Counted from the first letter of the stretch, positions 36,209-45,032 are shown. The stretch is 64,000 bases of DNA from Levilactobacillus acidifarinae DSM 19394 = JCM 15949 (GCF_001434835.1 NZ_AZDV01000006.1:62001-126000); one strand, 5' to 3'. Program-made: numbers and translations. The notes: generated by a model from the sequence alone, not told the origin.

Positions 36209-37060
36209 TTGAATCCCCGTAAACTCAAAAAGTTAAAAAAGACGTTCCGGCACCAACCGTTACCGCAGCAACGGACGGCCTACATGGACCGAATGAACGG
36301 TTACTACAAACAGTTCAACGATTATCCCGCCATCAAGATTCTCATCAGCAACGTCCTACTGGCCGACCACATGCTGGCGGCCGGCGACTTGCCGCAACAG
36401 TTGCCGCTCCTTCAATTGCCGGACAACAGTGAAGACCTGATTTACCAGAAACTCAATCAGCTGTACCCGGCTGGTGATCAGACCGGTGACCGACTCTGGA
36501 ATGACCTGATCGACGCGTTACCGCATCTAGATCACGATCTGCGCTCCTTCCGCGACTACCTGGAAGACCACTACGGCATGTGGGCCTACACGCCGCGGCC
36601 ATTCATCAGTGATCTCGCCGACTTTGTGGGTGACCGGGCCGTGCTCGAGGTCATGGCCGGTAACGGCTACATCTCCAAGGGGCTTCGCGACGCCCACAAA
36701 ACCGTCTACGCCACGGACAGTCAGGCGTGGACCGCCGAAAACGAGACCGGTCGGCACCCCTTAACGACCATTGAGGCGTTAAGTGCCACGGACGCTTTTC
36801 AGAAATACCAAGACCAAGTCGGCGTGGTGGTGATGTCCTGGTCACCGGACGGTCTGCCACTGGATTGGGACTTACTCCAGACCATCCGCCAATCTAAGAC
36901 GACGGTGGACTTCGTAGTCATCGGCGAGCCCCACGGAGCCACCGGATCGGCCAAGTTCTGGGATAACGCCGAGTTCATCGAAAACGCCGCATCCCGCCAG
37001 TTGAACCGCCACTACACTGCCATCGATCTGATCAAAGACCACGTCTATCTGGTGAAATAG
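36209..37060 (+). CDS. SAM-dependent methyltransferase-like protein
   Basis: Translation most likely starts at TTG 36209, which follows TAGGAGGC. A longer frame upstream overlaps the XRE gene and terminator and is not credible. The 283-residue product has a basic helical N-terminal region of about 135 residues, then a class I methyltransferase motif I, AVLEVMAGNGYISKGL. Further Rossmann strands follow (YATDSQAW, GVVVMSWSPDG). The substrate is unknown. No catalytic NPPY or similar motif is visible, so a DNA adenine methyltransferase is unlikely. Confidence 0.75.
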   Translation: MNPRKLKKLKKTFRHQPLPQQRTAYMDRMNGYYKQFNDYPAIKILISNVLLADHMLAAGDLPQQLPLLQLPDNSEDLIYQKLNQLYPAGDQTGDRLWNDLIDALPHLDHDLRSFRDYLEDHYGMWAYTPRPFISDLADFVGDRAVLEVMAGNGYISKGLRDAHKTVYATDSQAWTAENETGRHPLTTIEALSATDAFQKYQDQVGVVVMSWSPDGLPLDWDLLQTIRQSKTTVDFVVIGEPHGATGSAKFWDNAEFIENAASRQLNRHYTAIDLIKDHVYLVK

Positions 37061-37066
37061 TTGCCT

Positions 37067-37115
37067 AAAAAAGACCGTTGCCACCCGCCAAATTGGCAGA
37101 TGGCAACGGTCTTTT
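37067..37115 (+). terminator. Terminator of the methyltransferase-like gene
   Basis: AAAAGACCGTTGCCA pairs with its inverse, with T runs on both sides. Confidence 0.9.
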
Positions 37116-37165
37116 ACTCGTCCACGAGATTCCCCGTAAACTTCTCATAATAACCTGAATAATAG

Positions 37166-37474
37166 CTAATCCAATTCCGGCGTCACCGAGTGGTGAGTTG
37201 GCAGGTTCCCCCGCCAGATCCAGCCATCGGCGTTATCCCGATCGCTAGGAACCCGGTACACGGGCGTCACACGTTGCTGACGCCTCGCTGGGTAACACGT
37301 CACCGCCGCGGCCACGCGATTCTGACCATAGTGAACCTGCAGTTGCTGAACAGCGAGACGATTAGCCGCCACTAACACGTGCGAATGCCTCGCCGTCGTC
37401 GAACTGATTGCCGCAGAATACATCCCCGATAAACTTAAACCTAATAACATCCCCGCTTTGAAAAATTTATGCAT
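37166..37474 (-). CDS. Small secreted protein with a GWIWRG surface motif
   Basis: A 102-residue protein. A signal peptide (about residues 1-27) is followed by a short basic region, ending in DGWIWRGNLPTHH. The GWIWRG motif also ends both repeats of the large secreted protein at 55493-56791 (LQGWIWRGYLK). This protein therefore looks like a shortened relative of that surface module, or a stand-alone unit of it. The mature part is too short for the complete 100-residue repeat. The function is unknown. Confidence 0.6.
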   Translation of the reverse strand: MHKFFKAGMLLGLSLSGMYSAAISSTTARHSHVLVAANRLAVQQLQVHYGQNRVAAAVTCYPARRQQRVTPVYRVPSDRDNADGWIWRGNLPTHHSVTPELD

Positions 37475-37641
37475 GAGTCTAAATTCCCCTCTATATTATC
37501 AACCGACGCGTTAGGCCCCGATTCCCCACGCTCCGGTCACACTAAATTAACTATCTTAGTTACTTTACTCTCCCTGAATTCAGTCTAGCACAAAATTAAT
37601 TACCCGATGAGATAACTTTTAGTTTCCTGGTTTAGCCACGA

Positions 37642-37857
37642 CTAGCACCCCATGTGCCACCCCGCACCTAACCAGAGAAAACTGCAGACGCCACCGATCA
37701 GCACGACCAACGCCAACAGATAAAGCCCCGTCAACGCGGCCAGCGTTGGTCGCCCCGGCGCTGCCGCTTGGCGGTTCGCCACGACTGTGGTTCGCACCAC
37801 CAAAGTCACCAGAAGACTCACGACCCCAACGACTATCAGTAAATAGGCCCACATCAT
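37642..37857 (-). CDS. Small two-helix membrane protein
   Basis: A 71-residue protein with two hydrophobic helices (about 3-22 and 43-64) and a short basic loop. Start ATG 37857 is preferred since AAAGG lies 8 bases upstream. An overlapping reading frame on the same strand lacks a ribosome site. It follows the CPBP protease gene by about 20 bp in the same direction, so it is probably co-transcribed with it. No family is recognised. Confidence 0.6.
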   Translation of the reverse strand: MMWAYLLIVVGVVSLLVTLVVRTTVVANRQAAAPGRPTLAALTGLYLLALVVLIGGVCSFLWLGAGWHMGC

Positions 37858-37878
37858 GTTAATCACCTTTCTTAACGT

Positions 37879-38652
37879 TCACCAGACATTTTCCACCGGC
37901 TGGGTCGGCCACTCAAGTCCGGCTCGCTTCGTCGGTCGCAACAAAATCATCGCCGTAACAACATAGACCACGGCCACCGCTAGTCCGGTCGGCACTGACG
38001 CCGTCGGCCGGGTATCCTCGGCTAGACCGGTCATGACCATCACCGTAAAATCGTTAACGAAGTGGCAAAGGATCGGCCACAACAGGCCGCGCGTGCGTAA
38101 ATAAACGGCGGACAGTAACAAGCCCATGGCCCACGCGTTGCCCATCTGCAGTAACGTCACGTTCAGCGGTTGGTGGACCCAGTTGACCAGGTGAAACAAC
38201 CCGAAGATCAAGCTGGCTCCCATCACCGCGCTCAATAAGTGGTGCGGCATCAGACGCATTACCAGCGCCAAAACTAAGCCGCGAAAGAAATACTCCTCGT
38301 AGCTCGCCGCACACAACGCCAACAAAAAGGCCAGCGTAATCGGCATCACGAAGGGTCGCAGTTGCACCTGCGTGAAGGTCAACAGTTCAAGGCCCGTCAG
38401 CCCGATGATCACCAACGGTACCGCATTAATGGCTACCTGTTGGCGAAAGGGTAACGCCGACCGGAGAAAAATCGGGACCCGTAACCACTCGGCGTTCAGT
38501 CCCAACATCAGAACCAACAGGATGCCGTCTTGCAAGATGATGTCGGTGGGATCGGACAGTTGGCGCAGGTGACCAATCGTCCCCAACCCCAACATCACCA
38601 CTAATGACAGGGCACAGAGTCCACCTAAGCGTAAAATTGCTTTGATGTGCAT
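37879..38652 (-). CDS. CPBP family intramembrane metalloprotease
   Basis: A 257-residue polytopic protein with about seven helices. CPBP (CAAX protease/bacteriocin-processing) motifs are present: motif 1 SYEEYFFRGLVLAL (Glu-Glu...Arg), motif 2 FGLFHLVNW and motif 3 HFVNDF. Such proteins process peptides in the membrane and in lactobacilli often accompany bacteriocin loci or self-immunity. A paralogue lies upstream at 38840-39616. No bacteriocin precursor is seen next to them. Confidence 0.88.
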   Translation of the reverse strand: MHIKAILRLGGLCALSLVVMLGLGTIGHLRQLSDPTDIILQDGILLVLMLGLNAEWLRVPIFLRSALPFRQQVAINAVPLVIIGLTGLELLTFTQVQLRPFVMPITLAFLLALCAASYEEYFFRGLVLALVMRLMPHHLLSAVMGASLIFGLFHLVNWVHQPLNVTLLQMGNAWAMGLLLSAVYLRTRGLLWPILCHFVNDFTVMVMTGLAEDTRPTASVPTGLAVAVVYVVTAMILLRPTKRAGLEWPTQPVENVW

Positions 38653-38839
38653 GCCTTTAACGCCCCCTCAACAAGCCCATTATAGACGGGCTATGGTGAC
38701 ACCAAGCGTGGTCCTTACTGGTTGGGTAAACCAACCGGTCAAACAATTTAACGATTTTAAATCGGGTTGATGGATCAATGACCACTCCCCAACACTAAAA
38801 CCGGCGTCCCAATTATCCGGGACACCGGTCGTTTAACAG

Positions 38840-39616
38840 TTAATGCTCAATGGCCGCAAAGTTGGCTTGCACCTGAGGCAATTGTTGGCGCCGTAACAGG
38901 TACAACGCGACCCCACAGTACAGGACGACCATCACCCCGACCGCGACGACACTGCCCACCGGCCGGGCCTCTTCAGATAGGCCACCAATCAGGATGGCCA
39001 CAAAGTCGTTGAAGAAGTGAATTAGAATCGGCCAGACCAGACTGCGGGTCCGCAGATAACTAGCCGCAAACAACACGCCCAACGCAAACGCGTTTAGAAT
39101 TTGCACCAGCGTCGGTTCTAGGCCTTGATGAGTCAGGTTGACCAGGTGCGTGGCGCCGAACAGCAGACTGCTTAACGCCACAGCTGCCCACACCCGACGT
39201 AACGTGGTGAGGTGAAAGAGCCGCAGACATAACCCCAGGATCAGGCCGCGAAACAGGTACTCCTCACAACACCCCACTAACAGGGCAATGACCAACGTTA
39301 AGCCGACGCCCAACGCCGGCCGACCAGTTGCTAAACTCCCGACTAGCGCGACGGCCAGTAACACCATCCAGATGACCGGTAACGTGTTAATTTTTACCTG
39401 GTCGCGCAACGACGGGGTCGGTCGCAAGTAGACCGGCACGTGGAACCACCAGTGGTTAAGACCAATCAACGCGGCCAGTAACACCCCGTCCTGCAGTAAC
39501 AGGCGGCCGGTTGGACTCCACCCCAGACTCCGGCCCAAGAAGGCCCCGCCGAACATGATGCCTAAGACCAAAACCACTAATTCTAGGATCTGAATACCTT
39601 GTCGTTGTAACTTCAC
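38840..39616 (-). CDS. CPBP family intramembrane metalloprotease, paralogue
   Basis: A 258-residue paralogue of the neighbouring CPBP protease. It has the same helix plan and motifs CCEEYLFRGLILGL, FGATHLVNL and HFFNDF. Shared stretches such as YLRTRSLVWPILIHFFNDF versus YLRTRGLLWPILCHFVNDF point to tandem duplication followed by divergence. The two genes are separated by about 190 bp, so each may have its own promoter. The substrate is unknown. The ATG has AGGAGG upstream. Confidence 0.88.
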   Translation of the reverse strand: MKLQRQGIQILELVVLVLGIMFGGAFLGRSLGWSPTGRLLLQDGVLLAALIGLNHWWFHVPVYLRPTPSLRDQVKINTLPVIWMVLLAVALVGSLATGRPALGVGLTLVIALLVGCCEEYLFRGLILGLCLRLFHLTTLRRVWAAVALSSLLFGATHLVNLTHQGLEPTLVQILNAFALGVLFAASYLRTRSLVWPILIHFFNDFVAILIGGLSEEARPVGSVVAVGVMVVLYCGVALYLLRRQQLPQVQANFAAIEH

Positions 39617-39707
39617 ACCTAAATCCTCCTTTGCGCTCGCTTCGTACAGCTTACGATGGATTAAATCCTGACTTGACCATTATTCACTAATGATTGACTA
39701 TTTTTAG

Positions 39708-39738
39708 TTGACTGGGTGGTCACCACACAGTTTATGCT
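39708..39738 (+). promoter_or_regulatory. MerR-type promoter with 19-bp spacer
   Basis: TTGACT and TATGCT are separated by 19 bp, the overlong spacing twisted open by MerR-family activators. The spacer holds the dyad GTGGT-C-ACCAC. It lies directly upstream of merR. Confidence 0.7.
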
Positions 39739-39770
39739 GACCTTATCAACTTCAGAAAGGAAGTCTCTGT

Positions 39771-40508
39771 ATGTCCGAACTCTCTAGCGGAAACCTCTGT
39801 CAGTTGGCTGGCATCACCAAGGCAACCCTCCGCCACTATCTCGACATCGGGTTAATCACGCCGACCCGGCAAACACCCGCCGGTTACCGTAAATTCGACC
39901 AACACCAGCTCTACCAGCTCTATTATATCCGTTTTCTCCGGCAAATTGGTTGCGATTTACCGACCATTCAACACCTTTTAGTCAGTCCAGACGCAACTCC
40001 GGAACTCCGTCAGTTACAAACGCAGGTGGCCGCCCAAATCACGCAACTTCAAGTAACTCAACAGAATCTCACGGCCCTACTGACTGCCCAGCAGTCCACG
40101 CCGCTTAATCAGCTCACCTTCGCCAACCGCCCACAACGGTTCCTCACCGCACTCACCCCAACGGCCGTTGCGCAGCATGACGTGCACACGGCTCAGGCGT
40201 TAGCCGACCAGGGAAAGTTGAGCCGCCTCCACCCGATTATTTATCGACAGCAGGCGGGCCACACGACGACCATCCCGTACCAACAGGTCACCCACCCCAC
40301 GGCCGTTGACTTACCGGCGGGGACTTACGCCGTTCAGGCCGTTCCCATCACGAGCGAAGCGGACCTCGTCGCGGCGGCGACTGCGTTACGCAAAGATCCC
40401 CTTTGCCAATTCGTGCCCCAGCCGGACTTGATCATTTACGAGAATCTCAATCTTTCACTGGTTTACAGTCAGGCCGTTGTCTACAACTTGGAGGTGCGGC
40501 TAAAATGA
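39771..40508 (+). CDS. MerR-family regulator with C-terminal effector domain
   Basis: A 245-residue protein. The N-terminal MerR DNA-binding domain (LCQLAGITKATLRHYLDIGLITPTRQTPAGYRKFDQHQLYQL) is followed by a coiled coil near 85-110. A C-terminal domain of about 130 residues resembles the GyrI/effector-binding fold (YAVQAVPI). It should respond to a small organic ligand; there is no cysteine cluster for metals. It overlaps the next gene by ATGA and lies behind a 19-bp-spacer promoter, so autoregulation is expected. Confidence 0.88.
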   Translation: MSELSSGNLCQLAGITKATLRHYLDIGLITPTRQTPAGYRKFDQHQLYQLYYIRFLRQIGCDLPTIQHLLVSPDATPELRQLQTQVAAQITQLQVTQQNLTALLTAQQSTPLNQLTFANRPQRFLTALTPTAVAQHDVHTAQALADQGKLSRLHPIIYRQQAGHTTTIPYQQVTHPTAVDLPAGTYAVQAVPITSEADLVAAATALRKDPLCQFVPQPDLIIYENLNLSLVYSQAVVYNLEVRLK

Positions 40509-41119
40509 TTATCAGAGCAAGCGAGCCCCCCCAACTAGACGCCCACCGCATCGGTACCCTGTTTCTGCAAGGGTTTCACGGTAAGTTTGAACATTTTGGG
40601 TTCACGCCCACCGAAGCCCGGCTGAGTGCCGACTTGCTGGGCGATTACCTCCTAACCTTTTACGCCCCATCACTCATCGTCGCCGTTCCCCCTAAAGGAG
40701 GTCCTCTGAATGGCTGTCTACTCCTCAATCAAGGTCAGACTCTCGGCCAACGCACTTTTAAACATCGTCTGGGCCAGGTTCTGCCTGGTTGGTCTGGTCT
40801 TAAGCTGCTTCTATTTCTTCAATTGTTAGATCAACCGGCAAGTCCCGCTCAGCCCGTAGTCGATTTCATCGCAGTGGACCCGCTGACCCGTCATCAAGGA
40901 ATTGGGACCGCCCTACTACGTTACTGTCAGGCGCACACGACCCAATTAACCTTGAACGTCGCCGCCACTAACCCCACCGCCCACCGACTCTATTACCACC
41001 TAGGATTTTGCGACCGCCAAACGCAACACAGCTGGTTGACCCAGCGGTTCCTCGGTTTCGACCAATGGACAACTATGGATTGGGGCAATCAAAAAGGCCC
41101 CCGAGACATTTCCCGGTAG
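40505..41119 (+). CDS. GNAT family N-acetyltransferase
   Basis: A 204-residue GNAT protein. The start is at ATG 40505, overlapping the merR stop by ATGA; longer frames upstream fall inside merR. The acetyl-CoA motif appears as VDFIAVDPLTRHQGIGTALLRYC (V...QGIGTALL) near residue 120. The motif B region NPTAHRLYYHLGF follows. The acceptor substrate is unknown. Co-transcription with the MerR regulator suggests a drug- or metabolite-inducible modification unit. Confidence 0.85.
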   Translation: MIIRASEPPQLDAHRIGTLFLQGFHGKFEHFGFTPTEARLSADLLGDYLLTFYAPSLIVAVPPKGGPLNGCLLLNQGQTLGQRTFKHRLGQVLPGWSGLKLLLFLQLLDQPASPAQPVVDFIAVDPLTRHQGIGTALLRYCQAHTTQLTLNVAATNPTAHRLYYHLGFCDRQTQHSWLTQRFLGFDQWTTMDWGNQKGPRDISR

Positions 41120-41127
41120 GCCCGTCT

Positions 41128-41331
41128 TCATTCACTAACGCTTAATGATCCCTGCATTCCCGCAATGACACAGGTCGCAACCAGTGCGATAAACGCACTG
41201 ACGATCACCGTATAAATCACTTGGATCGACGCGACCCCCTTGGTGCGGGTGGCCCCAGAAGTTCCCCGAATATGAAAGGCCACGGCTAGCTCCACCACAA
41301 AAAAGATCAACGGTAAATTTCGAATTAACAT
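41128..41331 (-). CDS. Small two-helix membrane protein
   Basis: A 67-residue protein starting MLIRNLPLIFFVVELAVAFH. The ATG at 41331 is set by GGGGGAG upstream. Two membrane helices (about 5-21 and 36-60) are separated by a polar RGTSGATRTKG loop. It is convergent with the GNAT gene. No family is recognised and no partner gene is evident. Confidence 0.6.
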   Translation of the reverse strand: MLIRNLPLIFFVVELAVAFHIRGTSGATRTKGVASIQVIYTVIVSAFIALVATCVIAGMQGSLSVSE

Positions 41332-41532
41332 CTTCTCAGCTCCCCCAAGCTTATTTACCCCCATTATGCCAAGTTTTGTGGGGAAATAGGTCGTTGGGCG
41401 GTTGGTTAAGCCAGCTTCCCTGATAACGTTACAAAATTACCAAATCTTTACCAGTTTTGCCCGTTGAATTTAAAGGTTCACCTCTTCATAATTAGGTTAG
41501 TTTCACAGATCATCTATAAGGGAGTTCTTTCG

Positions 41533-42285
41533 ATGTTTTCACGATTATTACTTGGTGGTTTCGTTCTGAGCGGTAGCCTCTTCCTGGGCGGAGGGGCGGC
41601 CCAAGCGGAGACGACCGGCACACAGCTTCGCGTTGTCTCCACCACGGGCAAGACCCTTCGCGCCACCAAAACCATTTATCCGACCAGCTCCGATCCCGTC
41701 GACCCCGACGCTGGCACTGAACTAGACGCCGCGGTCTACACCCCCTATATCCAGGGCTATGTCCCTTACAAGTTGGGCAAGACTTACTCGGCCACGCAGC
41801 TTCCCCGGCAGATCACCTTAAAATACGTCAAAACCAGTACGGTCGCCCAAAAGGTGGGCACCCAGTACCTGAAGCAGATCAACGCCTACCGGAAGCAAAA
41901 ACACCTGCGACCGTTTCGTCACCAAGCAGCTTTGACTAAGAAGGCCAGAGTCCGGGCCCATGAACTCTGGCAAAAACCCAGCCACGTGCGTCCCAACGGC
42001 ACCTCGTACAACGCCAAGAATAGCGGCTACGCGGAAGTCATGGCCTACACGCCGGCCGTTTTCCTGCAGGGAAGTGGCTTTCAAGACGCGGGCCCCGTAG
42101 TCTGTTACACGCCCGGTGGAACCCTCAGTTACAAGCGGACCGCTCAGTCGGCCAGTCACTTCCTCCTGACGGTTGACCAGACTCACCGTCAGACCGAACT
42201 GAACACCTGGGCCCGGTACAGCGCCGTTAGCTTCAGCTTCAAGGACGACTACTCCGGCACCATGGCTCAACTTTTTCATCTTTAA
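41533..42285 (+). CDS. Secreted CAP/SCP-domain protein
   Basis: The start at ATG 41533 follows AAGGGAG and gives 250 residues. A signal peptide (about 1-27, ending AQAE) precedes a linker, then a CAP (cysteine-rich secretory/SCP) domain from about residue 112. Typical segments are INAYRKQKHLRPFRHQAALTKKARVRA and NSGYAEVMAY. Bacterial CAP proteins are secreted and mostly uncharacterised. The helix usually carrying the first His reads ELWQKPSHVRPNG. No anchor is seen. A strong terminator follows. Confidence 0.82.
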   Translation: MFSRLLLGGFVLSGSLFLGGGAAQAETTGTQLRVVSTTGKTLRATKTIYPTSSDPVDPDAGTELDAAVYTPYIQGYVPYKLGKTYSATQLPRQITLKYVKTSTVAQKVGTQYLKQINAYRKQKHLRPFRHQAALTKKARVRAHELWQKPSHVRPNGTSYNAKNSGYAEVMAYTPAVFLQGSGFQDAGPVVCYTPGGTLSYKRTAQSASHFLLTVDQTHRQTELNTWARYSAVSFSFKDDYSGTMAQLFHL

Positions 42286-42292
42286 ATACACA

Positions 42293-42331
42293 AAAAAACG
42301 AGCCGAGAAGTAAACTTCTCGGCTCGTTTTT
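42293..42331 (+). terminator. Terminator of the CAP-domain gene
   Basis: ACGAGCCGAGAAG pairs with CTTCTCGGCTCGT around a 4-base loop, followed by a T run. Confidence 0.95.
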
Positions 42332-42550
42332 GGCAGCCGTTAGGGCGAACCCTAACAGGATTTATTTTGGAATCCACATTCCCGCAAAATCAGACACATC
42401 ACAATACGGTGATCAAAAGTGCCCTGCCGCTCAAAATTCACCTAGCCGCTTGCGCGGACGTGATTGGCAAGCCAATCGCGCGTGATTTCTCGACTCATCG
42501 CATAAAAGTACTTTACCATATCTCTTCGCCCGATGCAAGACCCAAACAAA

Positions 42551-42577
42551 AACGCCCAGGTCATTACCCTAGACGTT
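42551..42577 (-). terminator. Terminator of the 43.6-42.6 kb unit
   Basis: On the minus strand, AACGTCTAGG pairs with CCTGGGCGTT (G-U pairs included), followed by TTTTG. Confidence 0.7.
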
Positions 42578-42582
42578 TCGGC

Positions 42583-43179
42583 CTATTTCTTAGGTGTCGT
42601 TTTCTTGGTAGTCGTCTTACGCGTCGGCGTTTTCCGCTTCGTTGCCGACTTACGCGTAGTGGTTTTAGTGGCGGGTTGCTTCAATTCAGCCTTAGGTTGA
42701 TCCGTTTCAGCCGCGGCCTCCTTGGCGTTCTCGGCCGCCGTCTGCAACTTCTCAATCTGGAGCTTTAACCAGTCGTGCAGACTGGCATCCGCCGTATCGG
42801 TTTGCGCCACGTAGGTATCGGCCGGCGCTAAGGCGTCGATTCGTAAACCCGACACGTTAATGTCTGGCGTCTCGATCACGGCGTTGACGTTGAGTGGGGC
42901 CGTTTCAGCCACGTCCATAATCTTGGCAATGGTCTTGGTATCCTGCAACGGGAGGTTAATCACGCTGAGCTCCAAGCGCACCGAGATATCGGTACCGTTG
43001 ACCGTGGTTTCGGCTTGGGCCAAGTGGTCCTGCCCAATCTGTTCGCGGATAAAGGCCGCTAACGGCGCCACGGCCTTGTCGGGATCCGCGTAAAAGGCCT
43101 TTTGGGGCGTTTTAGAGGTGAAATGTTCCACCTCATCGTTCTCGACAGCATCAATAAAATCTTGAATCTTGCGTTCCAT
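42583..43179 (-). CDS. Protein of unknown function with a basic Lys/Thr-rich tail
   Basis: A 198-residue protein. The acidic, cysteine-free folded part (about residues 1-150) includes a segment SVRLELSVINLPLQDTKTIAKIMD. A low-complexity, strongly basic C-terminus of about 40 residues is made of Lys, Thr, Arg and Pro in KTTTRKS-like repeats. Such tails bind nucleic acid or anionic polymers, but no family is recognised. It is 16 bp downstream of a four-helix membrane protein gene on the same strand. Confidence 0.7.
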   Translation of the reverse strand: MERKIQDFIDAVENDEVEHFTSKTPQKAFYADPDKAVAPLAAFIREQIGQDHLAQAETTVNGTDISVRLELSVINLPLQDTKTIAKIMDVAETAPLNVNAVIETPDINVSGLRIDALAPADTYVAQTDTADASLHDWLKLQIEKLQTAAENAKEAAAETDQPKAELKQPATKTTTRKSATKRKTPTRKTTTKKTTPKK

Positions 43180-43195
43180 TTCTACTCACCTCGTC

Positions 43196-43603
43196 CTATT
43201 CGCCAAATCGTCTGCGGTCACGGCCGTCCCGTTCGGACTTCCGCAAGCGCAATGCCAGGACTAACCAGTACGCGTTGGCCACCAGCATGCCAATGCTGAA
43301 GGCCGACATCAGTAACCGGATCGTCATGCTGGCGTGACTGGTTCCCCACATCACGAACAACATGCCTAGCAGACCCAAAGAATACAACACAATCACGAGT
43401 CCCAGCAAGTAAAATGATGGTTTCCAGTCCAGCACGGCCAACACGATAGGCACGGCGTACAGGACCAGCGCTAGAATCGACGTCTTACCAAAGTCGTTGG
43501 TCACACTACCGATCTTAACAAAGGGTTGGTTCATCAAAAAATTAATTACTAAAAAGCCCACTAACGAAATAATGGCCCAGGAAATAACGTTACGATCTCT
43601 CAT
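43196..43603 (-). CDS. Four-helix membrane protein of unknown function
   Basis: A 135-residue hydrophobic protein with four predicted helices (about 8-24, 43-60, 67-88 and 98-118). The C-terminus is very basic (RLRKSERDGRDRRRFGE). Start ATG 43603 has AAGGAG 9 bases upstream. It precedes the Lys/Thr-tailed protein gene in a two-gene unit. No catalytic residues or family are recognised. Confidence 0.68.
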   Translation of the reverse strand: MRDRNVISWAIISLVGFLVINFLMNQPFVKIGSVTNDFGKTSILALVLYAVPIVLAVLDWKPSFYLLGLVIVLYSLGLLGMLFVMWGTSHASMTIRLLMSAFSIGMLVANAYWLVLALRLRKSERDGRDRRRFGE

Positions 43604-43633
43604 TTCAAAAAACTCCTTATCGACGGGAAAATA

Positions 43634-43658
43634 AAAAACGTGGTCAACCGACCACGTT
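43634..43658 (-). terminator. Terminator of the lipoate ligase gene
   Basis: On the minus strand, AACGTGGTC pairs with GACCACGTT and is followed by TTTTTATTTT. Confidence 0.88.
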
Positions 43659-43727
43659 TAGTCAATTTGATTCTATTTTAACGTATTCCGTAGGGAAAAT
43701 CAGTAAAATCCCCGAATCCGTTTCCAA

Positions 43728-44741
43728 CTAGTCCACGAGTAGGTCTAAAACGTCGTTAACGTCGATCCCGTTAAAGTACTTTTGGGTATCGGCGGCATTC
43801 AAGACGGCCCCCACGTGTTCGCGGTCGTAACGCACGCCTTCCAGCTTAGTCGCCAGTTCGGTCACGTCACTAGGCCCGAAGAAGTCCCCGTAGAACTTGA
43901 TGTTCTTGATCTTACCACCCTCGACCAATAACCGTGCGTCGATGGTGCCGGCCGTAAAGTGTTGCCGCTTCTTGACCGTAAATTCTGGGGAATTGCCGTA
44001 AACCCAATCCCAGTTACTGTAGTATTGGTTAAAGATCTCATCGATGGCGGATTGTTCGTCGTCGTTGATCTGAACTTCCTTGTCCTGGATGGCGTCCAGA
44101 CTGTCCACGTGGAAGAGTTCCTTGAGTAAGGTGTCGCGGAATTCTGGCACGGTCAGGTTTTGGTATTCTGGTGCCAAATACGGCTTCAAGTTCGTGACCC
44201 GAGAACGAACGGACTTGATACCCTTAGACTTCATCTTATCGGCGGGCACGTTCAAGGCGTGGGCAATCACGTCTTGGTCCACGTCAAGCATCAAGGTCCC
44301 GTGAGAGAAAGTCTTACCGCTGTGCGAGTACATCGCGTTTCCGGAGAACTTCTTGCCGTCAACTAAGATGTCGTTCCGACCAGAAACTTCGGCGGTCGTG
44401 GCGCCCATGTCATGTAGCGCATCGACGACCGGTTGGACGAAGGACTTGAAGTCCCCGAACTCTTCGCTGTCGCTATCCACCACGAAACTAAAGCACAGGT
44501 TGCCGAGGTCTTGGTAGACCGCGCCACCACCGGATAACCGCCGGGTCACCGTGATGTTATTTTCTTCAACGTATTTTTGGTTGATTTCTTCCAAAGTGTT
44601 TTGGTTACGTCCCACAATGATGCAGGGACCTTCGTAGTAGAACAAAACCAATGGTTCATCGAATTGCTTGTTGTTCATTAAGTATTGTTCGGTGGCTAAG
44701 TTCCGCCGAATATCGTGTGACTTCATCGCATACCAGTACAT
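43728..44741 (-). CDS. lplA: Lipoate-protein ligase A
   Basis: A 337-residue LplA that attaches scavenged lipoate to E2/GcvH lipoyl domains using ATP. Family motifs are EQYLMNN near the N-terminus, RRLSGGGAVYQDLGNLCFSF (about residue 74) and GRNDILVDGKKFSGNAM. The Lys in GKKFSGNA is the expected catalytic residue. A C-terminal accessory domain begins near residue 250. The gene is monocistronic with its own terminator. Lipoate scavenging rather than synthesis is common in lactobacilli. Confidence 0.95.
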   Translation of the reverse strand: MYWYAMKSHDIRRNLATEQYLMNNKQFDEPLVLFYYEGPCIIVGRNQNTLEEINQKYVEENNITVTRRLSGGGAVYQDLGNLCFSFVVDSDSEEFGDFKSFVQPVVDALHDMGATTAEVSGRNDILVDGKKFSGNAMYSHSGKTFSHGTLMLDVDQDVIAHALNVPADKMKSKGIKSVRSRVTNLKPYLAPEYQNLTVPEFRDTLLKELFHVDSLDAIQDKEVQINDDEQSAIDEIFNQYYSNWDWVYGNSPEFTVKKRQHFTAGTIDARLLVEGGKIKNIKFYGDFFGPSDVTELATKLEGVRYDREHVGAVLNAADTQKYFNGIDVNDVLDLLVD

Positions 44742-45032
44742 AACCCAAAAACCCCTTTCAAATTAACCAACCGTGTGTCCGGCGACCAAGCCGGAACACT
44801 GGTTACCTAAAAGCATAGCACGGATTGAAAACGATTACAATTGTGCTTTCAGATATAAATTTCATTGTGAAAAGACGCGCAAATCAACGTTTACAGCAAC
44901 CTACCTTTAGCCGTTAGACCGGTGCGTAAAATTCTGAAAATTATCGAAATATTATGATTGGAAACAACGGGATTTGTACTGGGTCAACACGATTAAACTG
45001 GGCTATCACCAGTCCATGAAACCACCCCACGC

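Noticed and set aside
42340-42545. A small RNA or tRNA-like structure between the CAP gene and the following terminator, including the palindrome GATTGGC-AA-GCCAATC at 42462-42477.
   Set aside because: Only one isolated hairpin, with no clear promoter and no known RNA signature.
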